Shown in pieces: positions 11,390-22,464 of a stretch of DNA of 64,000 bases (within the stretch, counting starts at the first letter, position 1; every line of letters starts with the position of its first letter). The position numbers and the translations under genes are program-made. Origin of the DNA: Lasioglossum baleicum (taxonomy: Eukaryota; Arthropoda; Insecta; Hymenoptera; Halictidae); the NCBI RefSeq assembly GCF_051020765.1, contig NC_134943.1:7998001-8062000 (forward strand), read 5' to 3'. A model generated the notes under the pieces. It was not told the origin of the DNA. It saw only the letters and a list, made by a program, of their open reading frames with translations, and ran no database searches.

Positions 11390-11770
11390 AATATATTACA
11401 TATTAAATATTAATATAATATTATTAATAATATATTACTATTAAATATTAATATAATATTATTAATAATATATTACTATTAAATGTAATATATTATATAT
11501 TAAATATTAATATAATATTATTAATAATATATTGCTATTAAATGTAATATATTATACATTAAATATTAATTTAATTATGAATAAATTATAATATATATTA
11601 AATATACATTATGTAGTACAATACATTATATTAAGATTATATAATATAATAATAATAATAATATAATAAAATACATAATATAAACATAATATAAAATAAA
11701 TATAATATAAATATGAATAATAATATGAATATTATATTAATATATTTAATATATATTATATTATAAAAAT
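11390..11770. repeat. AT-only tandem repeat
   Basis: Nearly pure A/T. A unit of about 55-60 bases built from TAATATAATATTATTAATAA and TATTACTATTAAAT is repeated about three times, then decays into shorter ATA/TAA repeats. Confidence 0.75.
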
Positions 11771-13090
11771 TAGTTTTGTTTTATTAAGATTAAATTTTTA
11801 CCGCGATTCGATTGTTTTCTTTCATTTTTGTTAACACTAGGGCTGTTCACTTGCTTTTGTTACATACTGTACGATGCGCCGATCAGTGTTTATTCGGTAA
11901 TCTCGTATTTTCTTCATGTTTCGAAAGATACGAAAATATAAAAAAAAAGGCAAAAGATTTTGTCAGCTCCTCCCGTGACTTATGCACAAAAGTTCCAGTG
12001 CAGTAAGTAGCTCTAATGGATCAATAGCGGTGAGCACAGCCATCACGTAAGCTGAATATAGATGCACGGAAGAAGTACAAGGTGAAGTATAATTATTTGT
12101 TGTTTCCACCAAGCGATGAAGCAAACCGATTCACGTTTATTTCATAATTCAAATTTATCAAATGATGTCGCGTTACCACGGTTTCTATCGCTAAAAATAA
12201 AGAATGGAAGAAAGTGTGACAACCTTTCTCCTTCTCTGCACATTTAATCGATAATTATTACTTTAAGGCGCGTGACACATTTTATGATTCTTGTCGTGCT
12301 CAATCGTGTGCGTTTGAAAAGTTTATTACTTAATATAATACGATCGCTCGATATTTTCACAATCACAACGTAAAATTCAAATATTCTCACATTTCTGTTT
12401 TGACTAGGAATAAACGAAACAATACCTTCGAGGAGGAAACAGATCATCCCAAATGCATTTCCTATTCGCGGTACAGTTAAGTCTCGATCTAACAATAAGA
12501 AAAACCCTCGGGACCATGCGTAGTTCTACTATTTTTGTAGGACCTCGCACCGGGAGAGAGGGAATGCCCCCACAGTGGATGGGATACTCTCTTTTCTTAG
12601 ATCGTACACCTCCTGTCTTCTTACATATTAAGACAGAAAATAGATTGCTATAACATTTCAATATGTTGCAATTCAGCTAGAAAAAATTTTTATTTTGCAT
12701 AATGATCCGCTGTCTAGTCATTACCCTTCAAATTACACAAGGGGTGCTACGGTAAAATTCAAAGACCCTTAAAGTGCTCCATCAGAGAAAAAGTTTGGGA
12801 AACCCTGATCTAATGAATAACGTGGCAAAAATGCTCCATGTACCATGTACAAATCGAAAGTAACGAAACCATGCATGCTCATCGCGCTATGTACGTACTT
12901 TTTCCTGTTTCATTTTTTCCTAATATTTACTATTTACAAGAAAAACGTTGGCTAGTGATAGCGCGAACGCCCTGTATAGTTTATACACGATCAGTAAGTA
13001 AAATAAAGTTGCATCATTGGCAACATTCATTTATTCTGTGTTATTATTTGTTTGCGATGAAATACACGGATACAGATAGAGTATCTAATC
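11771..13090. other. No gene seen
   Basis: Mixed-composition DNA. Overlapping ORFs at 12,400-12,660 on both strands lack domains. The segment ATGCCCCCACAGTGGATGGG with CTTTTCTTAGATC resembles 56,255-56,300, so this is probably a short repeat. Confidence 0.4.
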
Positions 13091-13094
13091 ATCT

Positions 13095-13215
13095 AATGGC
13101 TTCGAACGAAAGTTCGTAGCGTTCTGAAATTAAAAATTCAAAGATAAAATTAAGATATTTACTCATAGATTTTCCAATAGCATGGTTTCCATTCTGTTCT
13201 ATTACTTTTTGCTAT
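13095..13215 (-). pseudogene. Mariner-like 3' fragment A
   Basis: The reverse strand reads QKVIEQNGNH followed by a short tail, resembling the last residues of mariner transposases (W-Q-K-V-I/V...G). The same DNA block (CCATTCTGTTCTATTACTTTTTGC core) recurs 770 bases to the right. Short and degenerate. Confidence 0.35.
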
Positions 13216-13859
13216 TTTGAGGTATCTTATCGTGTCACTGAATAAACCTATGAAGAAGCATCTTAATTTAATCTTTGAACGTTAATTTAAAAACGCTATG
13301 AAGTTTCGTTCCATCCCAATATTTGGATCCTGAAATTAAATGAACCACTAAGAGATGTGTTCACAAAGTACTCACCTGTGTATTGTCTCCTATGTACGAT
13401 TAGGCTGTTAAAGGGGACCTCGTGAATGGCAATCTAGAAATCGATTAAAAAAACTGACGTTAGTAAAATGTTGAAATAAATGTATCTTGCAATTAGTAAT
13501 GTAGATAAGCAAATTTTATGAAATAAGCAATCTTCAAAATCGTTTTATTAAAACAAATGTGTATATCGCAGCAGCAATTTGAATGTTTGTTTGTTATGTC
13601 CGGCGCGCGTTCAGTATTTAAAACATACAAATTATTGATTCTACTAACGAGTACCGTATACGCGCGGTTTCAAGTTTCACGAACACCATTTGACCGTCGC
13701 ATTTGATGTTATTAATAGCTTGTCGTATGATATTCTTCCGCGACAACTAAAATTTCTTTTATTTTCTCTTGAATAATCACATAGAAGAAAAAGAAAATGG
13801 TCATTATACAAAAAAGGGTACACCTCACATTTTAGACCCTATACATTTTAGATATTTTA

Positions 13860-13990
13860 TTGCGTTGGAACGAAAGTTGGTAGCGTTTGTTAATTAAAAT
13901 TGAAAGCTAAAATTCAGATATTTATTCACAGATCTATTCAATAACATAATTTCCATTCTGTTCTATTACTTTTTGCCACTTTCGAGGTAA
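13860..13990 (-). pseudogene. Mariner-like 3' fragment B
   Basis: Same orientation and content as fragment A, starting with GGAACGAAAGTTGGTAGCGTTT and ending with TTCTATTACTTTTTGCCACT. The two are about 80% alike by eye. Likely two copies of one mariner end, not a gene. Confidence 0.35.
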
Positions 13991-14779
13991 CGTGTCCGCA
14001 TCTGGAAGAGCGTCCGCGGCCGAGCTTTCGTCTCCCTTCCACGGGGCACGCTGTCCTTTGTCGAGGACTAAATAAATAGCCCTCCGAAAGCTTCGGAGGG
14101 TCTCTTTTGACTTTGTGATTCCTTCCTGTCAACTTTATCGAACTCCGCGCCGCGTTCTTTTACATTCGTCTTACCGAACCACGTGGTACGTTCTCTCGTG
14201 CGTTACTTTGTATTGTGCAAGTATAAAAGTTTAATAAAGGAAGTGGATTAAGATAACACGTTACTTACAGACTCAATCCCCTTCAGTGTCATTACTGCGA
14301 GGGAAGACTCAATACTCAATATGCTTCAATAAATATGTATAGGGAAAAGTTGTTCAGTATGCTGACCTTGACAATATACATATTTCAAGGTGAGCTGTAC
14401 CCTTTTCTGCATAATTACAAAGAAAATGTACCCTTATTATACGCTTACATGCGTTTCAAGTATGAACTATCTGTACACAGAAATTACGCTTTTAGCTGGC
14501 CACGAATTTATTTTAGCGTCACGTACTTATCCGAGTTCCTATGTCAAATAAACGAACGTGCCGGGTGCTCGTATTCGTATTTCCCTCATACCTAACGGCT
14601 AACGCAAAAAGAAATGTACCGAGAACTGAGGAGTTTCTAGAATTCTCACCACCCATAACCGTTCTCTCGACTTTTAAATTGTGAGCACGTACGAAGAGAC
14701 AGTAGTAACCAAAAGGCAAGCAAAATTCCGATAAACAGAAATTTTACTGTAATCGATGTAAATGTTATATGGTTTCTAC
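13991..14779. other. No gene seen
   Basis: It contains a small perfect hairpin, CCCTCCGAAAGCTTCGGAGGG, near 14,081-14,101, and no convincing coding signal. Confidence 0.4.
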
Positions 14780-15229
14780 CAGAGCTGAGCATTAATCAAT
14801 TAATATTTTAATAATATTACACGATTAAAAAAGGTAATCATTGAAAAATGAACGATTGATTCAATCGATTGATGAAGTTAATCGTCAATCGTTGATTATA
14901 AAGAGAAATCATCGAAAAATCGGAGAGACTGATTTAATCAATTGTTGAAGTTAATCGCCACACGGTCTATCCATAAATTGTAATAAGGAGGGAGAGAGAA
15001 AGAGAGCGGAGACGGAGAATTGACAGAAATATATCTCAAGAAAAACTCAGTTTACATTTGTTTCAGTACAGTTTTGATCCCGTATTTCATTTCGAAATTT
15101 CAGCAGTCAATCATTAATCAATTATCCGATTGACGATTACAATTGAAAAGAATGTAATCGTTAACCGCAATTAACGATTGAAGTAGCAGTTTATTCATCA
15201 ATCGTTGATTAAATTTTTGCCCAACTCTG
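14780..15229. mobile_element. Non-autonomous hAT element (450 bp)
   Basis: The ends CAGAGCTGAGCATTAATC and GATTAAATTTTTGCCCAACTCTG are imperfect inverted repeats of the hAT type (CAGAG...GCA). It is flanked by GTTTCTAC (14,772-14,779) and GTTTCTAT (15,230-15,237), an 8-bp target duplication with one mismatch. The interior is full of TTAATCAAT/ATTGATT motifs that act as subterminal repeats. No transposase ORF. A truncated relative lies at 29,066. Confidence 0.85.
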
Positions 15230-15864
15230 GTTTCTATCAAGTATGGATGCTATGACATAGTTAATCCTTGTGTAGCCAACCTGGTATGCAGATACTGATT
15301 TACTGCGTTATTACCTCTAAAAATATTACAAAGTTTCTCTGAATGTCCATCCTGCGCTCGCTAATATGTATATTAATACAATTAAATACGAGAATTTGTT
15401 CAAATATGTTAAACACAAAAGGTTTTAAATAATCTATACATTTTGGTTGGCTACATAAGGATTAACTACATAATCTCTCATAATCGAGAGCTACATAAGC
15501 TCTCTTATTCGTTAAATTACGGGGATTCAATTAAATATTTCTGAAAGGTCATAAAGCAAACTGTAATGATTAATTTTAACTCATCCTCAAAGTTAAACTC
15601 TAGTTAAAAACAACACTATCCCAATATGATTTTCTCTGAGTTAGTACACTACCGGCCATTAAAGCAGAATAAAAATTTCTAACAGATCAATTGTAAGAAA
15701 CTGCTCAAAGAACAGTTGATATATTGAAACTGTTTGTCGAAAAAATATATTAATTTTAAATAATTTATCCGGGAGAGCGCGAACGCAGTCCCGACTAACA
15801 AAAATTATACGTCCGAGATATCCACATTAGGGATATTCGCAAGGGTCAGCTCAACCGTAGTGCA

Positions 15865-15922
15865 ATGGAAGAGCCTCACCCTGGAGGAACCGCCTTCGTG
15901 ATCACGGTAACCTCTACGCCAG
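15865..15922 (+). CDS. Candidate first coding exon (unsupported gene)
   Basis: ATG 15,865 has purines at -3 and +4. It opens 19 codons reading MEEPHPGGTAFVITVTSTP and ends at a strong donor, CCAG then GTAAGTATG. The surrounding 300 bases are richer in CG dinucleotides than the neighbouring DNA, as expected near a transcription start. No acceptor or second exon is recognisable downstream, so any gene would have a long intron. I do not recognise the peptide. It may be chance. Confidence 0.3.
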
Positions 15923-16600
15923 GTAAGTATGCTTTCCTTCGTTCGTGGACGGTATTTAACGGCTATACCGCATCATTTCAACTGCGAGAAACCGTTTCAT
16001 CCTCTTGGCCATCTAGCGGCAGCTTCGCGAACCACTAGTTCGGAGCCAATAGTCTCTTATCCGTTCGGGACAAACCGATGAATTCTATGTCAAAATCAAA
16101 CCACTTTTGATAGAAATGAGATAGAGCGATGATTTTTTTTTTAAATTAAAGCCGAGATATTGCAGAATATGGGAAAAATAGAGAGATTACGGTACGAACG
16201 TTTTTTAACCTTGAAAAGATTCATTAAACTTGCACAAGTTCAAGAAAATTGTGGTTTATCCACTACCACGCGCGGAAAAAATTCTTTTTTGACATGCTAC
16301 ACATCATTTCCTGTAGATTTCGTCACGCTGATTTCAAATGTGGCCGTAAAATTTGTCTACCATCTGAGGATTTTGCAAAACATCGACTTTTGTGGACAAA
16401 ACTAATAAAATCATTTTTTCGTTGAAATGAATTGGTGACCCACTAGTTTGAAGGTATATTGTATTCTCGTATATAAAACACATTGTAAATAAACATGTTG
16501 GAAGTATTTGAACGTTTACTTGACGTATATCACTTGACGAACGATCACTTGACGTATCGCCGCGATTATCGCTGGCACTCCTTGTAGACTGTGCGTGACT
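15923..16600. other. No gene seen
   Basis: Moderate-GC stretch to 16,100, then AT-rich. Three nearby CACTTGACG(A/T) words at 16,510-16,560 form a weak short repeat. Confidence 0.4.
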
Positions 16601-16769
16601 GTAATGAAATTTAAATTTTATATCTATTTTCCATAATTATATTTTCATTTACAGAGGAAGTAAGGAAAGTATTTCATCTTTTTAACTTACTTCTCATAAA
16701 AATAAGAATAAGGTATCACCAGAAGATAAAAAATTCGTTGTTGAGAAGTATTGTAAGTTAGAAAGAGCC

Positions 16770-17030
16770 ACCTGATTTTTTGGTTAAAAGCTTATAATTA
16801 TGTCATAGTAATGAGAAGCTGATGCACGATAGCATTGTAGGATTAATCAACGAAACCATTTACATGATTACATTCATAAATATGTTATTTATTTACCGAA
16901 AAACGTGAAGTTATATAGTTTAACACAAAACGAACTGCGAAATTTCCATAAAGCCACACATTTCTTAAGTAGATAACATCAAGATTATCGAACATTTCTT
17001 TTATATTTACAAATTAATACTTAGTATAAT
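16770..17030. repeat. Tc1-flank repeat, reverse copy
   Basis: Reverse complement of 4471-4690 (GCCACCTGATTTTT, CATTTACATGATTACATTC, AAGCCACACATTTCTTAAG). It carries the Tc1 end without any transposase, consistent with a non-autonomous copy. Confidence 0.6.
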
Positions 17031-17111
17031 TGCCATTTCTTCGAATAACGTCGAAAATTCGATTAGGCATTGATGAAATCAAAGTACGAAGAGTTTCTGC
17101 TTCGATGGATG

Positions 17112-17160
17112 TCCACTAGGGTGGACCTTACGCCTCCCCCTAAAATTGTGCCATTTTAGT
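17112..17160. repeat. AGGGTGGACCTTA repeat, fragment
   Basis: ACTAGGGTGGACCTTA followed by CCCCCTAAAATTGTGCCATT; the same pair of words occurs twice at 29,116-29,310. An unclassified short dispersed repeat. Confidence 0.5.
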
Positions 17161-17993
17161 AATCGCCAAGAACAACTACATAATAATTTGTATTCTTTCT
17201 TTAGGATTGTATCCTTTATTATTTTTCTATTCAGCGTTTCCCCAGTTGGAATTTTTCGTCCGCCGACGACGCTCTCGTCATTACCAAATATTTCAAATAT
17301 AAAAATATTCCACAAAAATATTCGCGAATTGAACTATTTATAATTTTCCCGGTTATAATAGATTCAATCTCAATTTGGAAGGCTGTATTTGTGTGCTGCA
17401 TCCTAACTGAGAAATTTCTGTTTTCTTTTTTTTATTTGTACAGAGTTTTAATAACAATTGTGAATGTGAAATTTGAACATGTACGTATACAACAAATTAA
17501 TACTTCCTTGAAAGTGTTCTACTAAATTGTGGAATTTCGGGAAGTGCGAAACCCTTTCGTTATACTAGCGCCGACTATAATCGGTATTCACGGAGCTGTG
17601 TAATACGCGCATTTGCGAGTGCTAGCTATATAATCAGCGTCCACGTAACGAGCAGCAGATACTGATTAATTTACGCTCAGATAATAATTAATTCTGAAGC
17701 ATTTCGTTTTATCCACATACATAACAGTACCTATTTACATGCTTTGCTATACCTGGACCCTAGAGCCAGAGTGTATCAAGTCCACTTTTTCGAAAAAATG
17801 GCGTTTCACATAATCCGTACATCAAATTTTCCACTTTTTCTGGTCGAAAAATTCTTTGTTTCTTCTATCTGATTTAGTTTTTAATATAATATTGTAAAAG
17901 TCCATGCCTTGTTCCGAGCCAAACAGTATAAAAGGGTGTTCGTATAATTTTATGGCTCCAGTACATTTTAAATACATAGGTGCTTTTTCCAGT
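17161..17993. other. No gene seen
   Basis: AT-rich DNA with overlapping short ORFs only. Confidence 0.4.
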
Positions 17994-18245
17994 ATTAAGG
18001 GTGTAGATCCGCTTTCAAGCGAGAGTGTGGTGGCACACTCATATACGTGCACAGAATTGCAAGGGTCCGGCATTTAACAAACCACGTCTCGCTAAAGCAC
18101 ATTTGGGGCCCCTACGTAGTTACAATCGCCAGATGAAAGATCAATCTAGCGGGGACGTATCCTAATTTGGCGTACTTTTGCGTTTTGGAGGCGTAATTTG
18201 CATTATTCGGCAGAATGTAGCGGAGCCGCGAGAGGCATTGGGAGG
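17994..18245. repeat. TTAA-class repeat, copy 3
   Basis: It has ATTAAGGGTGTAGATCCG, then ATTGCAAGGGTCCGG, AGATCAATCTAGCG and GGAGGCGTAATTTGCATTAT in the same order as copies 1 and 2. The right end is ill-defined. Confidence 0.55.
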
Positions 18246-18554
18246 CGCGACAGTGCTGCTACTGTCAAGAGACATACATTTTCTTAAATATCGAGAGATG
18301 TACGGTTCTAATAGAAAAAGTTGGAGGCAACCTCGCTAGCAGGGACACGTACAATGTCAATGCAACGTTTATTATGTTAAACCATACGTTTTTAAACACA
18401 CAGTTTGTCAAATACAGAAGTACAAAAGCGAGGGTTCTGTGACGATACACTTCCGGTTCGAGCGCTGATAACTCTTTCTCACATTCAGTCACCGCGAGTC
18501 GTCGGTCACTGTAATCGGTAAAACAAAGGACGAGATCTTTCGTTCCAACCTAAT

Positions 18555-18685
18555 AATTTATTGTTAAGATAACTGTTTCAATTTTTATTATCGTCCTCCG
18601 CCGTATCTACGGCACCGTATTATAAATGATTATTATTATTCTATGTACTATAAAAATTGAAACAGTTATCTTAACAATAAATCAA
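18555..18685. repeat. Inverted repeat with 32-bp arms
   Basis: TTATTGTTAAGATAACTG with TTTCAATTTTTAT at 18,560-18,590 pairs with its reverse complement at 18,650-18,682. A stretch from about 18,684 (CAATGCTTCTAATTGATTAT, AAAAATCAGGTCGTT) matches the right arm of the Tc1-like MITE at 38.7 kb, so elements are nested or abutting. Confidence 0.6.
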
Positions 18686-18759
18686 TGCTTCTAATTGATT
18701 ATAAAAAATCAGGTCGTTCGGTACAATTATAAAAAAGTTATTCTGTCTTAAAGGGCGAT

Positions 18760-19975
18760 CGAATACTTTCGTGGCTCACACTGTATGTCTACACAATAAT
18801 TATTGTGCCACAATGATTAAATTGTAGCCCTTGGTATCTCGCAAGTTGTCAATAAAATCTTGTTACATATATCTCTGAAAATAACAGAGATATTTTAGTT
18901 GGACAAAGTTATTGCCCCACCATATACAAAGAATGTTTACCTAATAAACAAGCTGGTAGTACAAGAGATAAAGCAGTCTTCCTCTACCGTATTGCCATCT
19001 CATTGAAGAAAAAGGTCAAGGTAGTAAGTATAAATAAATTTAAAAATAATTCATTGCACGCCGGCCTTTTTAACGGAACACGTGCGACGTGTGTTAATTG
19101 AAGGGTGGTACAGTCGATGGCAATGAAATTAAATGAATTACCGTGCCATAATATTTGACAGAGATCTTCAAACTATTTCCCTCCATTAACCCAGATTCTT
19201 ATTCCTCTTGTAGAACGGTAATAATTTCGTTCTCGTACGGCTTCCTGAATATTTTCATCGGCTATATACATATTTCCATAAATACGTGGAAGGGTTCTAC
19301 AGAAATATAACGTTGCTTCTTTCCATTTTTTCATACGCATGCACATGTTATACGTTGGAAAACGTTCGACCTCCACGTCAGTTTTTATTAAATAAATATC
19401 CAAATTCGATATTATTTCAATGAACCATATCAAATGAATTGCAGCTAGTAGACAATTTCTTTCATGATAAAGCTCTTTATAAAGAAATGTCTCTGATATA
19501 ACCTTTTTTCTTTCATTTCATCGACTGCGAACCGCGATATAAATATCTTATCTTCCCAATTGTTTTTAATGTCTTCGAATTCTGTAATTGTTATAATTCA
19601 GATAAAAGAAAAGAAAATCCAAATGTGTAAAGGGTGCCGGGTACGATGTCGAAAAGTGCCACCAAACCAAATTGATTTTTAGTCAGAGCATTCCTACCAC
19701 AAACATTGCCAGTGCGTCAACACCATGCATCTTAGTTTAGGTAATATCACCTTTCAATTTCTTTCTATTCAAAATTCAGTCCATTCGCGACACAAACACA
19801 CTTGTAAACACACTTGTAACACATATATTTGTGTTCTTTGATAGTTAACTCAAATTCATTAAACCCATAATTATTGTCCAATATCCTAATCAAGTAATTG
19901 AACGTCCCCACATGACACAATCTTACCGCTCGGATTGTATCAATTAAATTATACTAGTTACGAGGCTTACTAATT
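18760..19975. other. No gene seen
   Basis: Ordinary AT-rich sequence. GTGCCACCAAACCAAATTGA near 19,660 is a partial copy of the repeat at 22.1 and 24.4 kb. Confidence 0.4.
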
Positions 19976-20285
19976 ATCCTAGCGATTCCCTGATTAAGCA
20001 TCAGGTTCTTTCGTGACATTCCAATTGTCCAAACAGAGATTTATCCGACCTAGCGGCTCCCCAATTTCGCATTGGATTCGTCCGCATCCTAACAGCTCCC
20101 TGATTTCGCATCAGGTTCGTCTGTGCTATCATACAACCTCCTAACAGCTCCCCGGTTTTGCATCGGGTTCGTCTGCGTTTGACTCCATTCCTAGATGCTC
20201 TCTGACTTCGCGCGCGTCAGGTTCGTCCTCACTGTCTATAATCCTAGCGGCTCCCCAATTTCGCATTGGGTTCGTCCGCGTTCTT
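19976..20285. repeat. Array of six covarying hairpins
   Basis: Six units of the form CCTA-rGCt / 5-6 bp stem / loop TTCGC (variants TAAGC, TTTGC) / stem / tTTCGTC. Stems: CCTGAT:ATCAGG at 19,989; CCAAT:ATTGG at 20,061; CCTGAT:ATCAGG at 20,099; CCCGGT:ATCGGG at 20,151; CTGAC:GTCAG at 20,202; CCCAAT:ATTGGG at 20,254. Copies 2 and 6 also have a short outer stem CGG:CCG, while copies 3 and 4 have CAG:CTG. Starts of the last four are 51-52 bases apart. Loop and internal-loop sequence are kept while paired bases change together. Function unknown. Confidence 0.75.
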
Positions 20286-21107
20286 TAACTAACAAATTGA
20301 TATCATATTCCTAGGGGGTTACAACCCTTCGCCGCCAACTCGTGCTGCTCGCGGCCCTGGCTCGTAACACACGTAATACGTAATTTACTTGACTGTGAAT
20401 GAAACAAAGTTTCAAACGCGTATAAAAAAAAAACAACAATTTATTTCAAATTGTCAAGTATAAATTGTCATGCATAAAAACATAAGTCCTTGCTGTTCCA
20501 ACAATAATAATATTTAATTAATTATAATAACGTATTTTTAAATTAATAATAATAATGACAACAACATATCTAAATTAATAAAAATAAAAACAACAATTTA
20601 TAGTATCATTAAAAATACGCTTGAACGCTGTAAACAAGTTTTAAAATATGCATCACGGATGAACTGGTTTGGCGCGCGGCATTCTCGCGTAACTGCAATA
20701 TTTTTCTCAGACGTGAGCAGCTTCATCCAAAAAATTATGCGATGTTAATTAAAAAGTTAGCCACGAATACGTATTACACATTTAAGAATTTCCAATTAAG
20801 GAAACCGAAAAAAAATCCCTCTCCTTCACGGAAGTATGATACTTGATATTTTGTTTATACGCTTTATCGTCAAAGCTTCTCTTGTACTTCTGCTTTCATT
20901 TGAAAATCAACCTTGACTTTTAAGCTTTAGATCCATAAAGTTTCGCTTCATAGACAAATATAGTAAGTGCATGGCAACGGCTAAATGTCTATGCTCATGT
21001 TCTTCAGCTGTGACGCGCACAACCAATTTTTCTGTCAACTAAGCGTACTGCAATTGACCTGTTTCCTACATATAGTGTTGACAAAAACTATTTACAAAAA
21101 CAGTACA
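20286..21107. other. No gene seen
   Basis: It starts with a GGGTTACAACCC hairpin at about 20,317 and a GC-rich tract ending CTGGCTCGTAACAC, both possibly part of the hairpin-array element. The rest is AT-rich. Confidence 0.4.
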
Positions 21108-21448
21108 CAGGGTGTTCGAAAAATGTCGGAAAACCTTGAAAGGGTTAGGGCCTGACATGATTCGAAGTAACTTTTTCCTTTACGAAAATGTTCTCCGCGG
21201 TTCTGTTAGGAAGTTATTAACGAAAAACGCGAACCAATCAGAGTGCGGTTACAGCTGAGTGTGGCGTTGGAATTGGCCGAGCCGGAATCCGTCCGCAGTA
21301 GCCGCGCTCCGATTGGTCCGTCCTCTCTCTCCTCTCTTTTTCGGTAATAATTCCTTAACAAAGCCGCGGAGAGAACAATTTCACAAAGGAAAAAGTTACT
21401 TCAAATCACTTCAGAAACCACCCTTCTCAAGGTTTTCCGAACACCCTG
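21108..21448. repeat. Palindromic MITE family P, copy 2
   Basis: The ends are CAGGGTGTTCGAAAAA and TTCCGAACACCCTG. The interior has TTTTTCCTTTACGAAAATG, CTCCGCGG and CCAATCAGAG mirrored by CTCCGATTGG and GCCGCGGAGA. Same plan as 10,425, 29,832 and 39,101. Confidence 0.85.
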
Positions 21449-21538
21449 TAGAAGAAGATACCCTTATTGTATTTATCGCGCAGGAAATAAATTGAAGTAC
21501 TGTCACGAAAATTTATTCCTAATCAAAGGATATATGTA

Positions 21539-22080
21539 GTAGTAGTAGTAGTAGTAGTATTTATTTATTTCAGCCTCGCGGCCAAGAAATTGGACTTGGA
21601 TTACAAATCTCTAAGTCATTCATCCCTCTATTCCTCCATCCATCCATTCCTCCACTCATCCATCCATATCCCATGCCACAACAAATGTCTTCTTGTTTAT
21701 AATCTATGTTGGTCAATCTAACTGTCCCCCCGTTAATTTTGCCTCTCTCTCTTTCCTTTTGATTATTTCATTCCTTTTTTTCTCTATACTCCTAAGCCAT
21801 TCTACTGTTTCTCCCACCCTTTCCTCCTGTACTATCTTTTCTATACTTATGTTAATTCTTTCCACCCCTCCACAGTCTTCTGCCAGGTGCTTTAATTTCC
21901 CCAGGTGTCTCTCACATATCCCGCACATTCTCTCTTCCTCCTTTCTCCAATATTTGTTCCCTTCTTCTATATTTCCACATCTTGCTCCCGCCATTAGGCT
22001 CTGACTGTCTCCTTCTCCTTTCTCCTCTAGATACTTTGGTACCCTAGCTTCATATATATATTTATATCTATCACAGAACT
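21539..22080 (-). mobile_element. 5'-truncated LINE (non-LTR retrotransposon)
   Basis: The reverse strand encodes the end of a LINE ORF2. VPKYLEEKGEG and AGARCGNIEEGNKYWRKEEE precede CGICERHLGKLKHLAEDC, the Cys/His cluster that follows reverse transcriptase in insect LINEs, and the stop is at about 21,713. A 3' UTR of about 150 bases ends in a (TAC)n tail at 21,536-21,560. The insert is bounded by TCAAAGGATATATGTA at 21,523-21,538 and again at 22,081-22,096, a perfect 16-bp target duplication. Reverse transcriptase and endonuclease are missing, as expected for a 5'-truncated insertion. The apparent ORF start upstream of 22,080 is host DNA. Confidence 0.88.
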
Positions 22081-22096
22081 TCAAAGGATATATGTA

Positions 22097-22370
22097 ATTG
22101 CTCCAAAACCAAATTGGTTGTTGATCAGACCATTCGATAGGGCTCTCAAAGAAAACCCTCTGTAACAAGTTTTAAGTCGGTACCCCTACCACAAGGGTAG
22201 TTACAGGATGAGCACGGTTTAATCAATTGTGCTCTATTTCTTCTTTTCTGCTCAACAAAAAATTACGTAAAAATTTATGAACATTCTACCTAATAGCACA
22301 CACGACAGTGAATTATTTCAGAATTTCTAGTTGCAAAATCGATTTATAAAAAAATCCAAAAGCATAGAAT
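22097..22370. repeat. Dispersed repeat Q, copy 1
   Basis: The LINE is inserted in or beside this repeat. It shares ACCAAATTG, TACCCCTACCACAAGG, ATGAACATTCTACCT and ATAGCACACACGAC with 24,412-24,640, and a trace at 19,660. Confidence 0.6.
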
Positions 22371-22464
22371 TCCCGGTTTTATATCGAAGTTTTCAGTGTT
22401 CCATGTTTGTATTAGGTCTTCATTACATTAGAGCTTCATTTAAGAAACAAAACGAAAAAGTATA

